Shown piece after piece: positions 20,396 to 30,254 of a stretch of DNA of 64,000 bases. Position 1 is the stretch's first letter. Every line of letters starts with the position of its first letter. The translations under genes were made by a program, and so were the position numbers. The DNA is taken from the NCBI RefSeq assembly GCF_003063545.1, contig NZ_NESD01000003.1, positions 62,001-126,000 on the forward strand, written 5' to 3'. This DNA is from Limnohabitans sp. Jir61. GTDB lineage: Bacteria; Pseudomonadota; Gammaproteobacteria; Burkholderiales; Burkholderiaceae_C. The notes below the pieces were generated by a model. The model had not been told where the DNA came from, made no database searches, and saw only the letters and a program-made list of their open reading frames with translations.

Positions 20396-20634
20396 GTTTT
20401 GAACTTACCGTGCGCGCGATACCCGTTTTTAAAATCATCCCACTCTAAAACGGGTGCATGAGCGCTTAAAAATTCACGCAAGAGCTGGCTGGATTGACGT
20501 TTGGTCAATTCCAATTTTTCTGAAATCAAGGAACGGTTCACATGGCCGTGTTCTTTGTAAATGGCCATAACGGCGTCTACTCGGCTTTTCAGATGGCGGC
20601 CAGCGGGGGTTTCGATAAAAGCTTGATTTGGCAT
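20389..20634 (-). CDS. small winged-helix-like DNA-binding protein
   Basis: 81 residues. A helix-turn-helix pattern is visible in the middle (AVMAIYKEHGHVNRSLISEKL followed by ELTKRQSSQLLREFL), with basic residues and a short C-terminal wing (LEWDDFKNGYRAHGKF). No family recognised with certainty. Its last 7 bp overlap the Kazal gene tail-to-tail, and its start codon touches an inverted repeat that could be its own operator. Confidence 0.55.
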   Translation of the reverse strand: MPNQAFIETPAGRHLKSRVDAVMAIYKEHGHVNRSLISEKLELTKRQSSQLLREFLSAHAPVLEWDDFKNGYRAHGKFKTH

Positions 20635-20661
20635 AACGTAACAAATTTCTTAATTACGTTA
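20634..20661. promoter_or_regulatory. inverted repeat, candidate operator of the small HTH gene
   Basis: TAACGTAA and TTACGTTA, separated by 12 AT-rich bases, directly upstream of the start codon at 20632-20634. The position suggests autorepression. A weaker AT-only hairpin (20717-20745) lies between it and the amidase stop. Confidence 0.5.
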
Positions 20662-20756
20662 ATTTTGATGATTCGAACATGCCTTGTAAATCCTCCGATT
20701 GGCGTATGCGGGCATCTTTTAACTCACATTTTTTGTAAGTTAAAAACAAACTCTCC

Positions 20757-22058
20757 TCACTTCTGCAACATGTCCAAACTGGCATGCAAAGCATGCGCGG
20801 CCGTCAAAGTAAACCCATCTGCCCCTACCGGACCCACCACCTGCAAGCCCACAGGCATGCCATTCGGCGCAAAGCCAGCAGGAATGTTGACGGTGGGCGT
20901 GTGTAACACCGTCCAAATGCGGCAAAACACAGGGTCGCCCGTGTTGTCTAGTCCTAACGGCGCAGCACCAGGCGCACTGGGCGCAAGCAGTACGTCGACG
21001 TCTTGAAACACCTCGGCCAACTGCGCACGGCATCGCGCCACCATCGCTTGGGCTTGGTCGTATTGCTCAATCGTCACAGCCAAACCTGCCTGCGCGATGC
21101 CCTGCAAGCGGGGGCTGAGTTGCGCCCAATGGTTCAAACGCTCGTATGCAAAACACTGCGCTTGCTCCGCCAATTGAATGAAGGTTTGCGCTTGCGCCAA
21201 CTGTTGGTAATCCACGGGCAACTGCACGTCTCGCAGCACCATGCCTGCATTGGCCCGAATGGCATGAGCCGCGTTTTGCATAGCGGCATGCGTTTCGGGC
21301 AATGCCTGCGCCCACTCGTAGGTGTGGCACATGCCCACATGCAAAGGGCGAGACACATGGTCAGCCAAGGGGCACACCAGCCATGACGTGCGGCCACTTA
21401 ATGCGGCCGCAAACAAAGCCGCATCGGGCACATTGCGGGCAATGGTGCCCACGGTGTCCAAGGTGTCAGACAAAGGCTTGACGCCCGCGCGGTTGATACC
21501 GCCAAAGCTTGGTTTGAAGCCCACCACACCACAATAAGCCGCAGGGCGCATGAGCGAGCCTGCGGTTTGCGTGCCCAGCGCCAGCGGCACCATGCCGTCG
21601 GCCACCGCAGCGGCCGAGCCTGAGGACGAACCACCTGGCGTGTACGCTAGGTTGTGTGGGTTACGCGTTTGGTTGGGCTGAAACGTGGCGAATTCGGTGG
21701 TCACGGTTTTGCCCAACACCACAGCGCCTGCCTCTCGCGCAAAGGCCACGCAGGTGGCGTCATTCGCGGGTTGATGGCCGGCGTAAATGGGCGAGCCATA
21801 AGCCGTAGGCATGTCGGCGGTGGCAATGAGGTCTTTCACGGCGATGGGCAAGCCATGCAGCAAGCCTTGATGCGCGCCTTGGTCCAAAGCTTTGGCCCTG
21901 GCTAGGGCAGCCTCACGCGCCACATGGGTCCAAGCTTGCACTTGCGTCTCGCGGGCGTCGATGCGTTCTAGGCAATCGCGGACCAAATCTTCGGCACGCA
22001 AACTGCGTTGGGCCAGTTGGTGGGCGGCCTCGCAGGCGCTCAAGGGAAGCTTTGACAT
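20757..22058 (-). CDS. amidase-signature family amidase
   Basis: 433 residues with the catalytic triad of the family: the Lys in PIAVKDLI, the cis-Ser in the LGTQTAGS block, and the nucleophile region GGSSSGSAAAV. The family includes GatA, AtzF and general carboxamide hydrolases. The absence of gatB/gatC neighbours and the divergent C-terminus point to a catabolic amidase, substrate unknown. It stands between the two metH genes on the same strand. Confidence 0.85.
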   Translation of the reverse strand: MSKLPLSACEAAHQLAQRSLRAEDLVRDCLERIDARETQVQAWTHVAREAALARAKALDQGAHQGLLHGLPIAVKDLIATADMPTAYGSPIYAGHQPANDATCVAFAREAGAVVLGKTVTTEFATFQPNQTRNPHNLAYTPGGSSSGSAAAVADGMVPLALGTQTAGSLMRPAAYCGVVGFKPSFGGINRAGVKPLSDTLDTVGTIARNVPDAALFAAALSGRTSWLVCPLADHVSRPLHVGMCHTYEWAQALPETHAAMQNAAHAIRANAGMVLRDVQLPVDYQQLAQAQTFIQLAEQAQCFAYERLNHWAQLSPRLQGIAQAGLAVTIEQYDQAQAMVARCRAQLAEVFQDVDVLLAPSAPGAAPLGLDNTGDPVFCRIWTVLHTPTVNIPAGFAPNGMPVGLQVVGPVGADGFTLTAAHALHASLDMLQK

Positions 22059-22132
22059 GGGGTGAGTCTCCGGTTCAACGCAAACAAAACCCCATTCTGT
22101 TACGGCTGGCGTTCAGCCGCAGTCACGTGCGT

Positions 22133-23176
22133 TTACGCCGCTTCGCGGTAAAAAGGCCCCGCGCTCAGCGCACGCGCTTTTTGATCTGCCACCGCGTTGC
22201 CAATGGCCGCGATGTGCTCGGGCGTGGTGCCGCAACAGCCACCTACGATGTTGACCAAACCTTCGGCTGCAAACTCGTGGAGCAAGCGGCTGGTCACATC
22301 TGGCGTTTCGTCAAAGCCGGTGTCGCTCATGGGGTTCGGCAAGCCAGCGTTGGGGTAGCAGCTGATGAAGGTGTCGCCCGCGACCTTGTTGAGTTCTTGG
22401 ATGTAAGGGCGCATCAGCGTCGCACCCAAGGCGCAGTTCAGACCAATGGCCAGCGGCTGCGAGTGGCGCACACTGTGCCAGAACGCAGTCACGGTTTGGC
22501 CGCTCAAGATGCGGCCCGAAGCGTCAGTCACCGTGCCGCTGATGATGATGGGCAGGCGCTCGCCCGAGGCTTCAAAGAATTCTTCAATCGCAAACAACGC
22601 GGCTTTGGCGTTGAGGGTGTCAAAGATTGTTTCGACCAACAACACGTCTGATCCGCCTTCAACCAACGCTTTCACTTGGTCGTAATAAGCGGCACGCAGT
22701 TCTTCGAAGTTCACATTGCGTGCGCCCGCGTCGTTCACATCGGGGCTGATGCTGGCGGTTTTGGGTGTGGGGCCTACTGCGCCCGCCACAAATCGGGGTT
22801 TGTCGGGCGTGCTGTATTTGTCGCAGGCTTCGCGGGCGATGCGGGCTGAGGCCAAGTTCATCTCGTAGGCCAAGTCGGCCATGTCGTAATCGGCCTGCGC
22901 GATGGTGGTCGCGCCAAAGGTGTTGGTCTCGATCAAGTCAGCGCCAGCGGCCAAGTAACGCTCGTGGATGTCGCGAATCACGTCGGGGCGTGTGAGGCTG
23001 AGCAACTCGTTGTTGCCTTTCACATCTTTATGAAAGTCTTTGAAGCGCTCGCCACGATATTGCTCTTCGTTCAGCTTGAAGCGCTGAATCATGGTGCCCA
23101 TCGCGCCATCAAGGATGGCGATGCGTTTGGCCAAGATGGCGGGTAATTCTTTTGCGCGTGTGTAGGCTTGAGTCAT
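22133..23176 (-). CDS. methionine synthase, homocysteine S-methyltransferase part
   Basis: 347 residues equivalent to the first module of Met[15 protein letters not shown] at the start, [24 protein letters not shown], and the zinc site [14 protein letters not shown], so all three Zn cysteines are present. It supplies zinc-activated homocysteine to the cobalamin module encoded at 17010-19757. The ATG at 23176 is chosen; an in-frame extension to 23281 lies inside the divergent recQ. The gap to recQ is 34 bp, and no riboswitch was seen here. Confidence 0.92.
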   Translation of the reverse strand: MTQAYTRAKELPAILAKRIAILDGAMGTMIQRFKLNEEQYRGERFKDFHKDVKGNNELLSLTRPDVIRDIHERYLAAGADLIETNTFGATTIAQADYDMADLAYEMNLASARIAREACDKYSTPDKPRFVAGAVGPTPKTASISPDVNDAGARNVNFEELRAAYYDQVKALVEGGSDVLLVETIFDTLNAKAALFAIEEFFEASGERLPIIISGTVTDASGRILSGQTVTAFWHSVRHSQPLAIGLNCALGATLMRPYIQELNKVAGDTFISCYPNAGLPNPMSDTGFDETPDVTSRLLHEFAAEGLVNIVGGCCGTTPEHIAAIGNAVADQKARALSAGPFYREAA

Positions 23177-23210
23177 CCCTCTATTGTAAGAAGGGCGACA
23201 ATACCGCCCC

Positions 23211-25148
23211 ATGCCGCACGTTTTGCCCCACGCCTCCAACACCACAGACACACCCGTGGCCGATGCGAATCCGCAAAACATCTTGCGCGAAGTCTTTGGC
23301 TACAACGCCTTTCGCGGCCCACAAGAAGCCATCGTCAACCACGTGTGCAACGGCGGCGATGCGCTGGTGCTCATGCCCACGGGCGGCGGCAAATCGCTCT
23401 GCTACCAAATTCCGGCCATTGCCCGCCAACGGGCTGGGCGCGGCATCACCATCGTGGTGTCGCCGCTCATTGCGCTCATGCACGACCAAGTGGGTGCGCT
23501 GCACGAGGCGGGTGTTGAGGCTGCGTTTTTAAACTCCAGCCTGAGTGGCGAAGAAGCCAATGCGGTGGAGCAACGCCTGCGCCGTGGCGATATCACCCTG
23601 CTGTACGCCGCGCCCGAGCGCATCACCACTCCGCGCTTTTTGGCGCAGCTGGACATGCTGCATGAGCAAGGCCAGCTCAGCCTGTTTGCCATTGACGAAG
23701 CGCATTGCGTGAGCCAATGGGGCCACGACTTCCGCCCCGAATACCGCGCTTTGACGGTATTGCACGAGCGCTACGCGGGCGTGCCGCGCATGGCGCTGAC
23801 TGCCACTGCCGATGCGCTGACACGTGCCGACATCGTGGAGCGCTTGCAGCTCGAAGACGCGCAACAGTTCGTCAGCAGCTTTGACCGCCCGAACATCCGC
23901 TACACCATCGTCGAGAAAAAAGACGCCTCGCTGCAACTGCTGCGCTTCATCCAGCGCGAGCACACAGGCCCAGACTGGCAAGACAGCGGCATCGTCTATT
24001 GCCAATCTCGCAAGCGCGTGGAAGAGGTGGCCAAGAACTTGTGCGACGCCGGCATTGCTGCACTGCCGTATCACGCGGGCTTAGACAGCGCCATTCGTCA
24101 AAAGCACCAGAACCGTTTTTTGCGTGAAGAGGGTTTGGTGATGGTTGCAACCATCGCATTTGGCATGGGCATCGACAAACCCGATGTGCGCTTTGTGGCG
24201 CACTTGGACATGCCCAAAAACATCGAAGGCTATTACCAAGAAACCGGCCGTGGCGGCCGCGACGCCCAAGCCGCGCACGCGTGGATGGCCTATGGCCTGA
24301 ACGACGTGGTGAACCAGCGCCGCATGATTGACGAAAGCCCAGCAGGCGAAGAGTTCAAACAAGTCATGCGCGGCAAGCTCGATGCACTGTTGGCTTTGGC
24401 CGAGGCGACCGATTGCCGACGGGTGCGGTTGCTGGGGTATTTCGACGAGACCTACAAATCTGCCGAAGACGGGCAGGTAAGACTCACTTGTGGCAACTGC
24501 GACAACTGTTTGAACCCACCCGAAATTTGGGACGGCACAGAAGCCGCCCGCATGCTGCTGTCCACCATCTACCGCGTGAAGCAGCAAAGCGGCATGTCGT
24601 TTGGCGCGGGCCACATGATGGACATCTTGCGGGGCAAGACCACCGAAAAGGTGAGCCAATACGGCCACGACAAGCTCAGCACCTTTGGTATTGGCGCGCA
24701 CTTCACCGAGGTGCAACTGCGCGGCGTGTTGCGCCAGCTCATCGCGCTGGGCGCGTTGGGCGTGGACGCCCAAGCCTTCAACACCTTGTATTTGACCGAG
24801 GCCTCACGTGCAGTGCTCAAAGGCGAAGTCACGGTGCGTCTGCGCGCCTCGGTTTCCACACCTGCCGACCGAAAAGGCAAACGTTTGGCCAGCGGCGCCG
24901 CCAAACCTGCGCCCATAGCGCTGGACGACGCAGGCCAACAACGCTACGACGCACTCAAAGCTTGGCGTGCCGAAGTGGCGCGTTCGCACAACTTGCCCGC
25001 TTACGTCATCTTCCATGACGCCACGTTGGCCGCCATTGCGCAGGCCGAGCCGCAAGACCTCGAAGCCCTGCAAGGCATCGCGGGCATTGGCGCTAAAAAG
25101 CTCGAAGCCTATGGCGGCGAGGTGCTTCGCGTTGTAACTTCTGCCTAG
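23211..25148 (+). CDS. recQ: ATP-dependent DNA helicase RecQ
   Basis: 645 residues. SF2 helicase motifs in order: FRGPQEAIV, Walker [54 protein letters not shown], and [24 protein letters not shown]. Then come a four-Cys zinc site ([10 protein letters not shown]...CGNCDNC), a winged helix, and a C-terminal HRDC domain ending in [13 protein letters not shown]. The full RecQ architecture is present. It unwinds recombination and replication intermediates. Confidence 0.95.
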   Translation: MPHVLPHASNTTDTPVADANPQNILREVFGYNAFRGPQEAIVNHVCNGGDALVLMPTGGGKSLCYQIPAIARQRAGRGITIVVSPLIALMHDQVGALHEAGVEAAFLNSSLSGEEANAVEQRLRRGDITLLYAAPERITTPRFLAQLDMLHEQGQLSLFAIDEAHCVSQWGHDFRPEYRALTVLHERYAGVPRMALTATADALTRADIVERLQLEDAQQFVSSFDRPNIRYTIVEKKDASLQLLRFIQREHTGPDWQDSGIVYCQSRKRVEEVAKNLCDAGIAALPYHAGLDSAIRQKHQNRFLREEGLVMVATIAFGMGIDKPDVRFVAHLDMPKNIEGYYQETGRGGRDAQAAHAWMAYGLNDVVNQRRMIDESPAGEEFKQVMRGKLDALLALAEATDCRRVRLLGYFDETYKSAEDGQVRLTCGNCDNCLNPPEIWDGTEAARMLLSTIYRVKQQSGMSFGAGHMMDILRGKTTEKVSQYGHDKLSTFGIGAHFTEVQLRGVLRQLIALGALGVDAQAFNTLYLTEASRAVLKGEVTVRLRASVSTPADRKGKRLASGAAKPAPIALDDAGQQRYDALKAWRAEVARSHNLPAYVIFHDATLAAIAQAEPQDLEALQGIAGIGAKKLEAYGGEVLRVVTSA

Positions 25149-25290
25149 GCCTTACCCTAGAAATTACATAAATCAGCCTCAAAAGTAATACTTTTCGGGG
25201 TTTTCATGTAACTCATAGGGGTTTTGCAAGCTTCAGGAAGGGCAGAGTTTCATAAAATAGCCATCCCGCTGGTGTAGGTCAGTGGCAATG

Positions 25291-25340
25291 AATTGAGGTC
25301 AGAGCCTCGCGCTTTAGTTAGCTGGGCTCTGACCTCAATT
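25291..25340. repeat. 16-bp perfect palindrome (REP-like or terminator/attenuator)
   Basis: AATTGAGGTCAGAGCC (25291-25306) and its exact reverse complement (25325-25340) enclose an 18-base loop, and a short T-run follows. It ends 20 bp before pckG and begins 142 bp after recQ. A second small palindrome, AAAAGTAATACTTTT, lies at 25181-25195. The first could be the recQ terminator, a pckG attenuator or a dispersed REP-type element. Confidence 0.6.
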
Positions 25341-25360
25341 TTTTGACTTAGGAGCTTTTT

Positions 25361-27208
25361 ATGAACATCAACGCCCCCGCGTATGTGAAGAACACCAAGC
25401 TGGTTGCTTGGGTTGCCGAAATGGCCGCCTTGTGCAAGCCAGACACCGTCTACTGGTGTGACGGCAGCCAGGAAGAGTACGACCGCTTGTGCGCCGAATT
25501 GGTCGCCGCCGGTACCTTCAAGAAGCTCAACCCCGCCAAGCGCGCCAACTCTTTCCTCGCCATCACCGACCCATCTGACGTGGCTCGCGTAGAAGACAGC
25601 ACCTACATCTGCTCAGCGAAAAAAGAAAACGCCGGCCCCACCAACAACTGGATGGAACCCGCCCAGATGCGCGCCACGTTGAACCCTCTGTTCGACGGCT
25701 GCATGAAGGGCCGCACCATGTACGTGATTCCATTCAGCATGGGCCCTTTGGGTTCACACATTGCCCACGTTGGCATTGAGCTGTCTGACAGCGCCTACGT
25801 GGTGGTGAACCAAAAACTCATGACCCGCATGGGCAAAGCCGTTTACGAAGTGATCGGCACTGACGGCCCCTTCGTGCCTTGCGTGCACACCGTGGGCGCG
25901 CCTTTGGCTGCTGGCGAAAAAGACAAAACCACCTGGCCTTGCAACCCCAAAACCAAGTACATCGTGCACTACCCAGAGACCCGCGAAATCTGGTCTTACG
26001 GTTCGGGCTACGGCGGCAACGCTTTGTTGGGCAAGAAGTGCTTTGCTTTGCGCATCGCATCCAACATGGGCCGCGACCAAGGTTGGTTGGCTGAGCACAT
26101 GCTCATCTTGGGCGTGACCAGCCCTGAGGGCAAAAAGTACCACGTGGCAGCTGCGTTCCCTAGCGCTTGCGGCAAAACCAACTTCTCTATGTTGGTGCCA
26201 CCTGCAGCCTTCAACGGCTGGAAAGTCACCACCATCGGTGACGACATTGCTTGGATCAAGCCACACGCCGACGGCAAGATGTACGCCATCAACCCAGAAG
26301 CTGGCTACTTTGGCGTCGCCCCCGGCACCAACATGAAAACCAACCCCAACTGCATGTTGAGCCTGCACAAAGACGTGATCTTCACGAACGTCGCTTTGAC
26401 CGACGACGGCGACGTGTGGTGGGAAGGTATGGAAAAAGACACAGGCAAGCTGCCCGACCACTTGATCGACTGGCAAGGCAACGACTGGACACCTACCATT
26501 GCTAAAGAAAAAGGCACCAAGGCGGCTCACCCCAACGCCCGCTTCACCGTGGCTGCCACCAACAACCCAGCACTCGACCCACAGTGGGACGACGCCAATG
26601 GCGTAGCCATCGACGCCATGATGTTTGGTGGCCGCCGCTCCACCACCGTACCACTCGTCACCGAAGCACGCAACTGGACCGAAGGCGTGTACATGGCTGC
26701 AACCATGGGCTCTGAAACCACCGCTGCCGCCTTTGGCGCACAAGGCGTGGTGCGCCGTGACCCGTTCGCCATGTTGCCTTTCTGCGGCTACAACATGAGC
26801 GACTACTTCCAACACTGGTTGGACATCGGCGCTAAACAAGCCGCTGCTGGCTACAAGCTGCCCGCGTTGTACTGCGTCAACTGGTTCCGCAAAGACGAGT
26901 CTGGCTCGTTCGTGTGGCCAGGCTACGGCGACAACATGCGCGTGTTGAAGTGGATCATCGACCGCTTGGAAGGCAAAGCCCAAGGCCACGACACCATGTT
27001 TGGTGTGGCCCCGAACTACAGCGAAATCAACTGGTCTGGCATCGAGTTCAGCGCCGACGACTTCGCCAAAGTGACCAGCATCGACAAAGCCGCTTGGGCC
27101 GAAGAGTTCAAATTGCACGAAGAGCACTTCAGCAAGCTGGCCCACAACCTGCCTAAGGCCATGAGCGATACGCTCAAAGCTTTGGAAGCACGTTTGGAAA
27201 CTGCTTAA
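25361..27208 (+). CDS. pckG: phosphoenolpyruvate carboxykinase (GTP)
   Basis: 615 residues, the normal length of GTP-dependent PEPCK. Seen in order: the substrate loop [28 protein letters not shown], the kinase-1 P-loop [10 protein letters not shown] with the reactive Cys, the kinase-2 metal site GDDIAWI, and [10 protein letters not shown]. It converts oxaloacetate and GTP to PEP and CO2 in gluconeogenesis. A ribosome site AGGAGC precedes the ATG. A strong terminator follows. Long open frames on the opposite strand are shadows of its high GC at third positions. Confidence 0.96.
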   Translation: MNINAPAYVKNTKLVAWVAEMAALCKPDTVYWCDGSQEEYDRLCAELVAAGTFKKLNPAKRANSFLAITDPSDVARVEDSTYICSAKKENAGPTNNWMEPAQMRATLNPLFDGCMKGRTMYVIPFSMGPLGSHIAHVGIELSDSAYVVVNQKLMTRMGKAVYEVIGTDGPFVPCVHTVGAPLAAGEKDKTTWPCNPKTKYIVHYPETREIWSYGSGYGGNALLGKKCFALRIASNMGRDQGWLAEHMLILGVTSPEGKKYHVAAAFPSACGKTNFSMLVPPAAFNGWKVTTIGDDIAWIKPHADGKMYAINPEAGYFGVAPGTNMKTNPNCMLSLHKDVIFTNVALTDDGDVWWEGMEKDTGKLPDHLIDWQGNDWTPTIAKEKGTKAAHPNARFTVAATNNPALDPQWDDANGVAIDAMMFGGRRSTTVPLVTEARNWTEGVYMAATMGSETTAAAFGAQGVVRRDPFAMLPFCGYNMSDYFQHWLDIGAKQAAAGYKLPALYCVNWFRKDESGSFVWPGYGDNMRVLKWIIDRLEGKAQGHDTMFGVAPNYSEINWSGIEFSADDFAKVTSIDKAAWAEEFKLHEEHFSKLAHNLPKAMSDTLKALEARLETA

Positions 27209-27253
27209 GTTTCAGCACACGCGCTCGTCGCGTGTAACAAGCGTCAAAACAAG

Positions 27254-27287
27254 AGCCCCGTCAGCTGCAAAGCTGGCGGGGCTTTTG
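27254..27287 (+). terminator. rho-independent terminator of pckG
   Basis: A 13-bp stem (AGCCCCGTCAGCT / AGCTGGCGGGGCT, one G-T pair), loop GCAA, then TTTTG. It separates pckG from the convergent HPr-like gene. Confidence 0.88.
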
Positions 27288-27300
27288 TTTGAGGAAGCGC

Positions 27301-27567
27301 TTAGCCTTTTTGAATCACCGCAATCAAAGCATTCACCGCTTGTTGCGCATGTTCGCCATCGGCATGCAGCTCCACCAAATCGTTGTGAGTCGCGCCCAAA
27401 GCCATGACTTGGGCCACCGATTTGGCATTGACGGTTCTGCCATGACACATGACGGTGATATCGCCATCAAACTGCGCGGCGGCCATTGCAAACTCCGCGG
27501 CCACCCGAGGGTCAAGGCCCGCTTTGCCTGTGAGTTTGAGCGTGACAGGTAATGTGTGTTCGATCAT
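27301..27567 (-). CDS. HPr-like protein without the catalytic histidine
   Basis: 88 residues with the HPr fold: [22 protein letters not shown] and a C-terminal helix [12 protein letters not shown]. In HPr the loop reads GLHARPA with the phosphorylated His; here it reads GLDPRVA, so D19 replaces His and the Pro is lost. The regulatory-Ser region (NAKS, S50) is kept. It therefore cannot pass phosphate the usual way and resembles, in logic, Bacillus Crh. It overlaps the kup stop by an ATGA, which ties it to potassium uptake. The function is inference. Confidence 0.82.
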   Translation of the reverse strand: MIEHTLPVTLKLTGKAGLDPRVAAEFAMAAAQFDGDITVMCHGRTVNAKSVAQVMALGATHNDLVELHADGEHAQQAVNALIAVIQKG

Positions 27568-29465
27568 ATTTGCACCCGTGTTCCAAGTTCTACAACTGAG
27601 TTATCTGGCAGGTTGAAAAACTCAACCACGCCACCTGAATTGCGCGTCATGGCAGAGAACAGTTTTTCTCGCCACTGCGCCATGCCGCCGCCCGGTGTCG
27701 AGATCACCGTTTCGCGGCTTAAGAAATACGAGGTTTCAAAGACGGGAATCTCCAACCCCAGAGGCTCGCAATGCTTCAAAGCCTTTGGCACATCAGGCGT
27801 GTTCATGAAACCAAACTTCACCCACACTTGCCAGAAGTGTTCACTCAAGCGCTCCACGCGCACGCGTTGCTTGTCTGACACCCAAGGCACGTTGTCGAAC
27901 TCCACCGTGAGGATGACATTTTTCTCGTGCAGCACTTGGTTGTGCTTCATGTTGTGCAACAAAGCTTGCGGCACGGTCTCAGGATTGGCCACCGCATAAA
28001 TGGCGGTACGTTTGGCCAAGTGGGTGTGGCCCGAATCAATGTGCTGAATGAAGGTATTCAAGTCCAATCCGTCACGACGGATTGTGTCAACCACCAGCTC
28101 ACGGCCGCGTGACCAAGTGGTCATGACCAAGTACAGGGTCAAACCCATGGCGAGTGGCAACCAACCACCATCAAAGAACTTGATGATGCAGCCTGCAAAC
28201 AAGAACGAATCAATGGCGAGAAAGAACAGCGTTGCGCCAATCGCCAAAGGCGTAGGCATCTTCCATGCATCGTGCACCACAAAGAACGTCATGATGGTGG
28301 TGATGACCATGGTCAACGTCACTGCAATGCCATACGCACCGGCCAAGGCAGAAGAGCTTCTAAATGCCAACACCGCCAGCACCACACCCGCTAACAAGAT
28401 CCAGTTCACGCCAGGCATGTAGATTTGACCCACCTCTTGCTCCGAGGTGTACTTGATGTCCATGCGAGGCAAGAAGCCCAACAAAATCGCTTGTTTGGTC
28501 ATCGAGTACGCACCCGAGATCACCGCTTGAGAAGCAATGATGGCTGCCACCGTTGCCAACAACACCGCTGGGATCAACCAGTCTTCGGAGAACATGCGAA
28601 AGAAAGGATTTTCAATCGCGGTGGCGTCGTGCATGAGCAACGCGCCTTGGCCCATGTAGTGCAGCGCCAAGCTCGGCATGACCAAACCCATCCACGCAAT
28701 TTGAATCGGTTTGCGGCCAAAGTGCCCCATGTCGGCATACAAGGCTTCAGCACCCGTGAGCGCCAACACAATCGCACCAACAGCCGCCAACACAAAGGGG
28801 CCACGGTCCATCAAAAAGTTGATGCCGTGCAGTGGATTCAAGGCCGCCAAAATTTCTGGCGTTTGCACAATTTGCTCAATGCCGGTGTAGCCGAGAATGA
28901 GAAACCACACCACGATGATGGGGCCAAAAAACTTGCCTACAAAGTTGGTGCCCCAGCGCTGCATGAAAAACAGCAGCACCAACACCGCCAAGGCAATGGG
29001 CACCACATAAGGCTGCAGCAATGGGGTGGCGATTTCTAAACCTTCCACCGCCCCCAACACCGAGATGGCCGGTGTGATGACACTGTCACCATAAAACAAG
29101 GTGGCGCCAAAAAGCCCCAACAGCAACAAGAAGTGACGCAGCCGTGGCTTGTGCTTGACTGCATTGGCCGCCAAAGCAGTAAGGGCTAAGGCGCCGCCTT
29201 CGCCGCGGTTGTCAGCACGCAAAATCAAGATCACGTATTTGAGCGTGACGATGAGCATCAAGGCCCAAAAAATGGCGGACACGGCACCGATCAAGTTTTC
29301 AGGCGTGAGCGCGACGCCTGTGGCGGGCAAGAACACTTCTTTGACCGTGTACAGCGGGCTGGTGCCAATATCGCCGTACACCACACCAATGGCACCCAAG
29401 GTCAACGCGGCGGTTGACTGGCGCTTGATGTGCGCCGAGGGGTTGTCTGAATCAATGGCTGACAT
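27564..29465 (-). CDS. kup: low-affinity potassium uptake protein Kup
   Basis: 633 residues with about 12 transmembrane helices and a hydrophilic C-terminal domain. Family blocks: [20 protein letters not shown] at the start, [21 protein letters not shown], and [17 protein letters not shown]+/H+ symport across the inner membrane. The upstream two-component pair (KdpE/KdpD type) on the same strand and the coupled HPr-like gene downstream suggest a K+ homeostasis unit. No kdpFABC is in the window. Confidence 0.94.
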   Translation of the reverse strand: MSAIDSDNPSAHIKRQSTAALTLGAIGVVYGDIGTSPLYTVKEVFLPATGVALTPENLIGAVSAIFWALMLIVTLKYVILILRADNRGEGGALALTALAANAVKHKPRLRHFLLLLGLFGATLFYGDSVITPAISVLGAVEGLEIATPLLQPYVVPIALAVLVLLFFMQRWGTNFVGKFFGPIIVVWFLILGYTGIEQIVQTPEILAALNPLHGINFLMDRGPFVLAAVGAIVLALTGAEALYADMGHFGRKPIQIAWMGLVMPSLALHYMGQGALLMHDATAIENPFFRMFSEDWLIPAVLLATVAAIIASQAVISGAYSMTKQAILLGFLPRMDIKYTSEQEVGQIYMPGVNWILLAGVVLAVLAFRSSSALAGAYGIAVTLTMVITTIMTFFVVHDAWKMPTPLAIGATLFFLAIDSFLFAGCIIKFFDGGWLPLAMGLTLYLVMTTWSRGRELVVDTIRRDGLDLNTFIQHIDSGHTHLAKRTAIYAVANPETVPQALLHNMKHNQVLHEKNVILTVEFDNVPWVSDKQRVRVERLSEHFWQVWVKFGFMNTPDVPKALKHCEPLGLEIPVFETSYFLSRETVISTPGGGMAQWREKLFSAMTRNSGGVVEFFNLPDNSVVELGTRVQI

Positions 29466-29550
29466 GAGGACTCCTATCTAAGTGCCTCAAGGTTGCCAGC
29501 ATCGGCATTAGGAAAGCATAAGTGTCCGCCTATGCGCCAATAAATGTGAA

Positions 29551-30249
29551 CTATTCAGCTAAGCGATAGCCAACGCCAGGCTCGGTCAACAGCAAAGCGG
29601 GCTCTGTTGGGTTGGGCTCTAGCTTGGCACGTAGCTGGCCCATGTACAAGCGCAGGTATTGCGTTTGGTCCACATGCTCAGCGCCCCACACATCCACCAG
29701 CAGTTGACGGTGTGTCACCACTTGCCCCGCTTGACGGACCAAGCGCGCCAACAGTTTGAACTCGGTGGGCGTGAGATGCACCGCTTCGCCAGCCTTGAAC
29801 ACGGTGTGTTTGGGAAGGTCAATGTCTAAAGCGCCGCAGTTGTATTGGGTTTGCGGGGCTAAGACCACCGTGCCACGGTGGCGCAACGTGACACGCATGC
29901 GCGCGAGCAATTCACTGATGCTGAAAGGCTTGACCAAATAATCGTCTGCGCCTGCATCGAGCAAAGCCACCTTGTTGGCATCGTCATGTCGCGCCGAAAT
30001 GATCAGAATGGGCAATGCATATTGCGCACGGACACTTCGCAGCAAGTCGCCACCATCGCCATCAGGCAACCCCAAGTCAAGCACCAGTAGATCTAGCGGA
30101 CTGCCTGAGGCCATCGTGTTGCGCAAAACCGCACTGGCATCTGCCGAGCTGCCGCTGGCCACCACCTCATAGCCTTCCACGCTCAATGCGTCGCGTAAAG
30201 TTTGACGTAAATCACGGTCGTCTTCGACCAACAATACTTTGAGGGCCAT
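29551..30249 (-). CDS. kdpE: OmpR-family response regulator, KdpE type
   Basis: 232 residues. Receiver domain: VLLVEDDRDLRQTLR, the phospho-acceptor Asp in LLVLDLGLPDGDGG, the switch Thr/Ser in PILIISAR, and the Lys in DDYLVKPF. A winged-helix output domain follows (LTPTEFKLLARLV...VVTHRQLLVDVWG, LRLYMGQLRAKLE). The ATG at 30249 is chosen; a frame extension to 30342 overlaps the kinase. It follows the sensor kinase by 5 bp. kup, downstream, is its likely target. Confidence 0.87.
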   Translation of the reverse strand: MALKVLLVEDDRDLRQTLRDALSVEGYEVVASGSSADASAVLRNTMASGSPLDLLVLDLGLPDGDGGDLLRSVRAQYALPILIISARHDDANKVALLDAGADDYLVKPFSISELLARMRVTLRHRGTVVLAPQTQYNCGALDIDLPKHTVFKAGEAVHLTPTEFKLLARLVRQAGQVVTHRQLLVDVWGAEHVDQTQYLRLYMGQLRAKLEPNPTEPALLLTEPGVGYRLAE

Positions 30250-30254
30250 GCGCG

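Noticed and set aside
20717-20745. Terminator after the amidase gene
   Set aside because: The stem TTTTAACT/AGTTAAAA is AT-only and not followed by a clear T-run on the minus strand.
25754-27145. 463-residue minus-strand frame
   Set aside because: Fully antisense to pckG, His/Val-rich and without domains; a shadow of high third-position GC.
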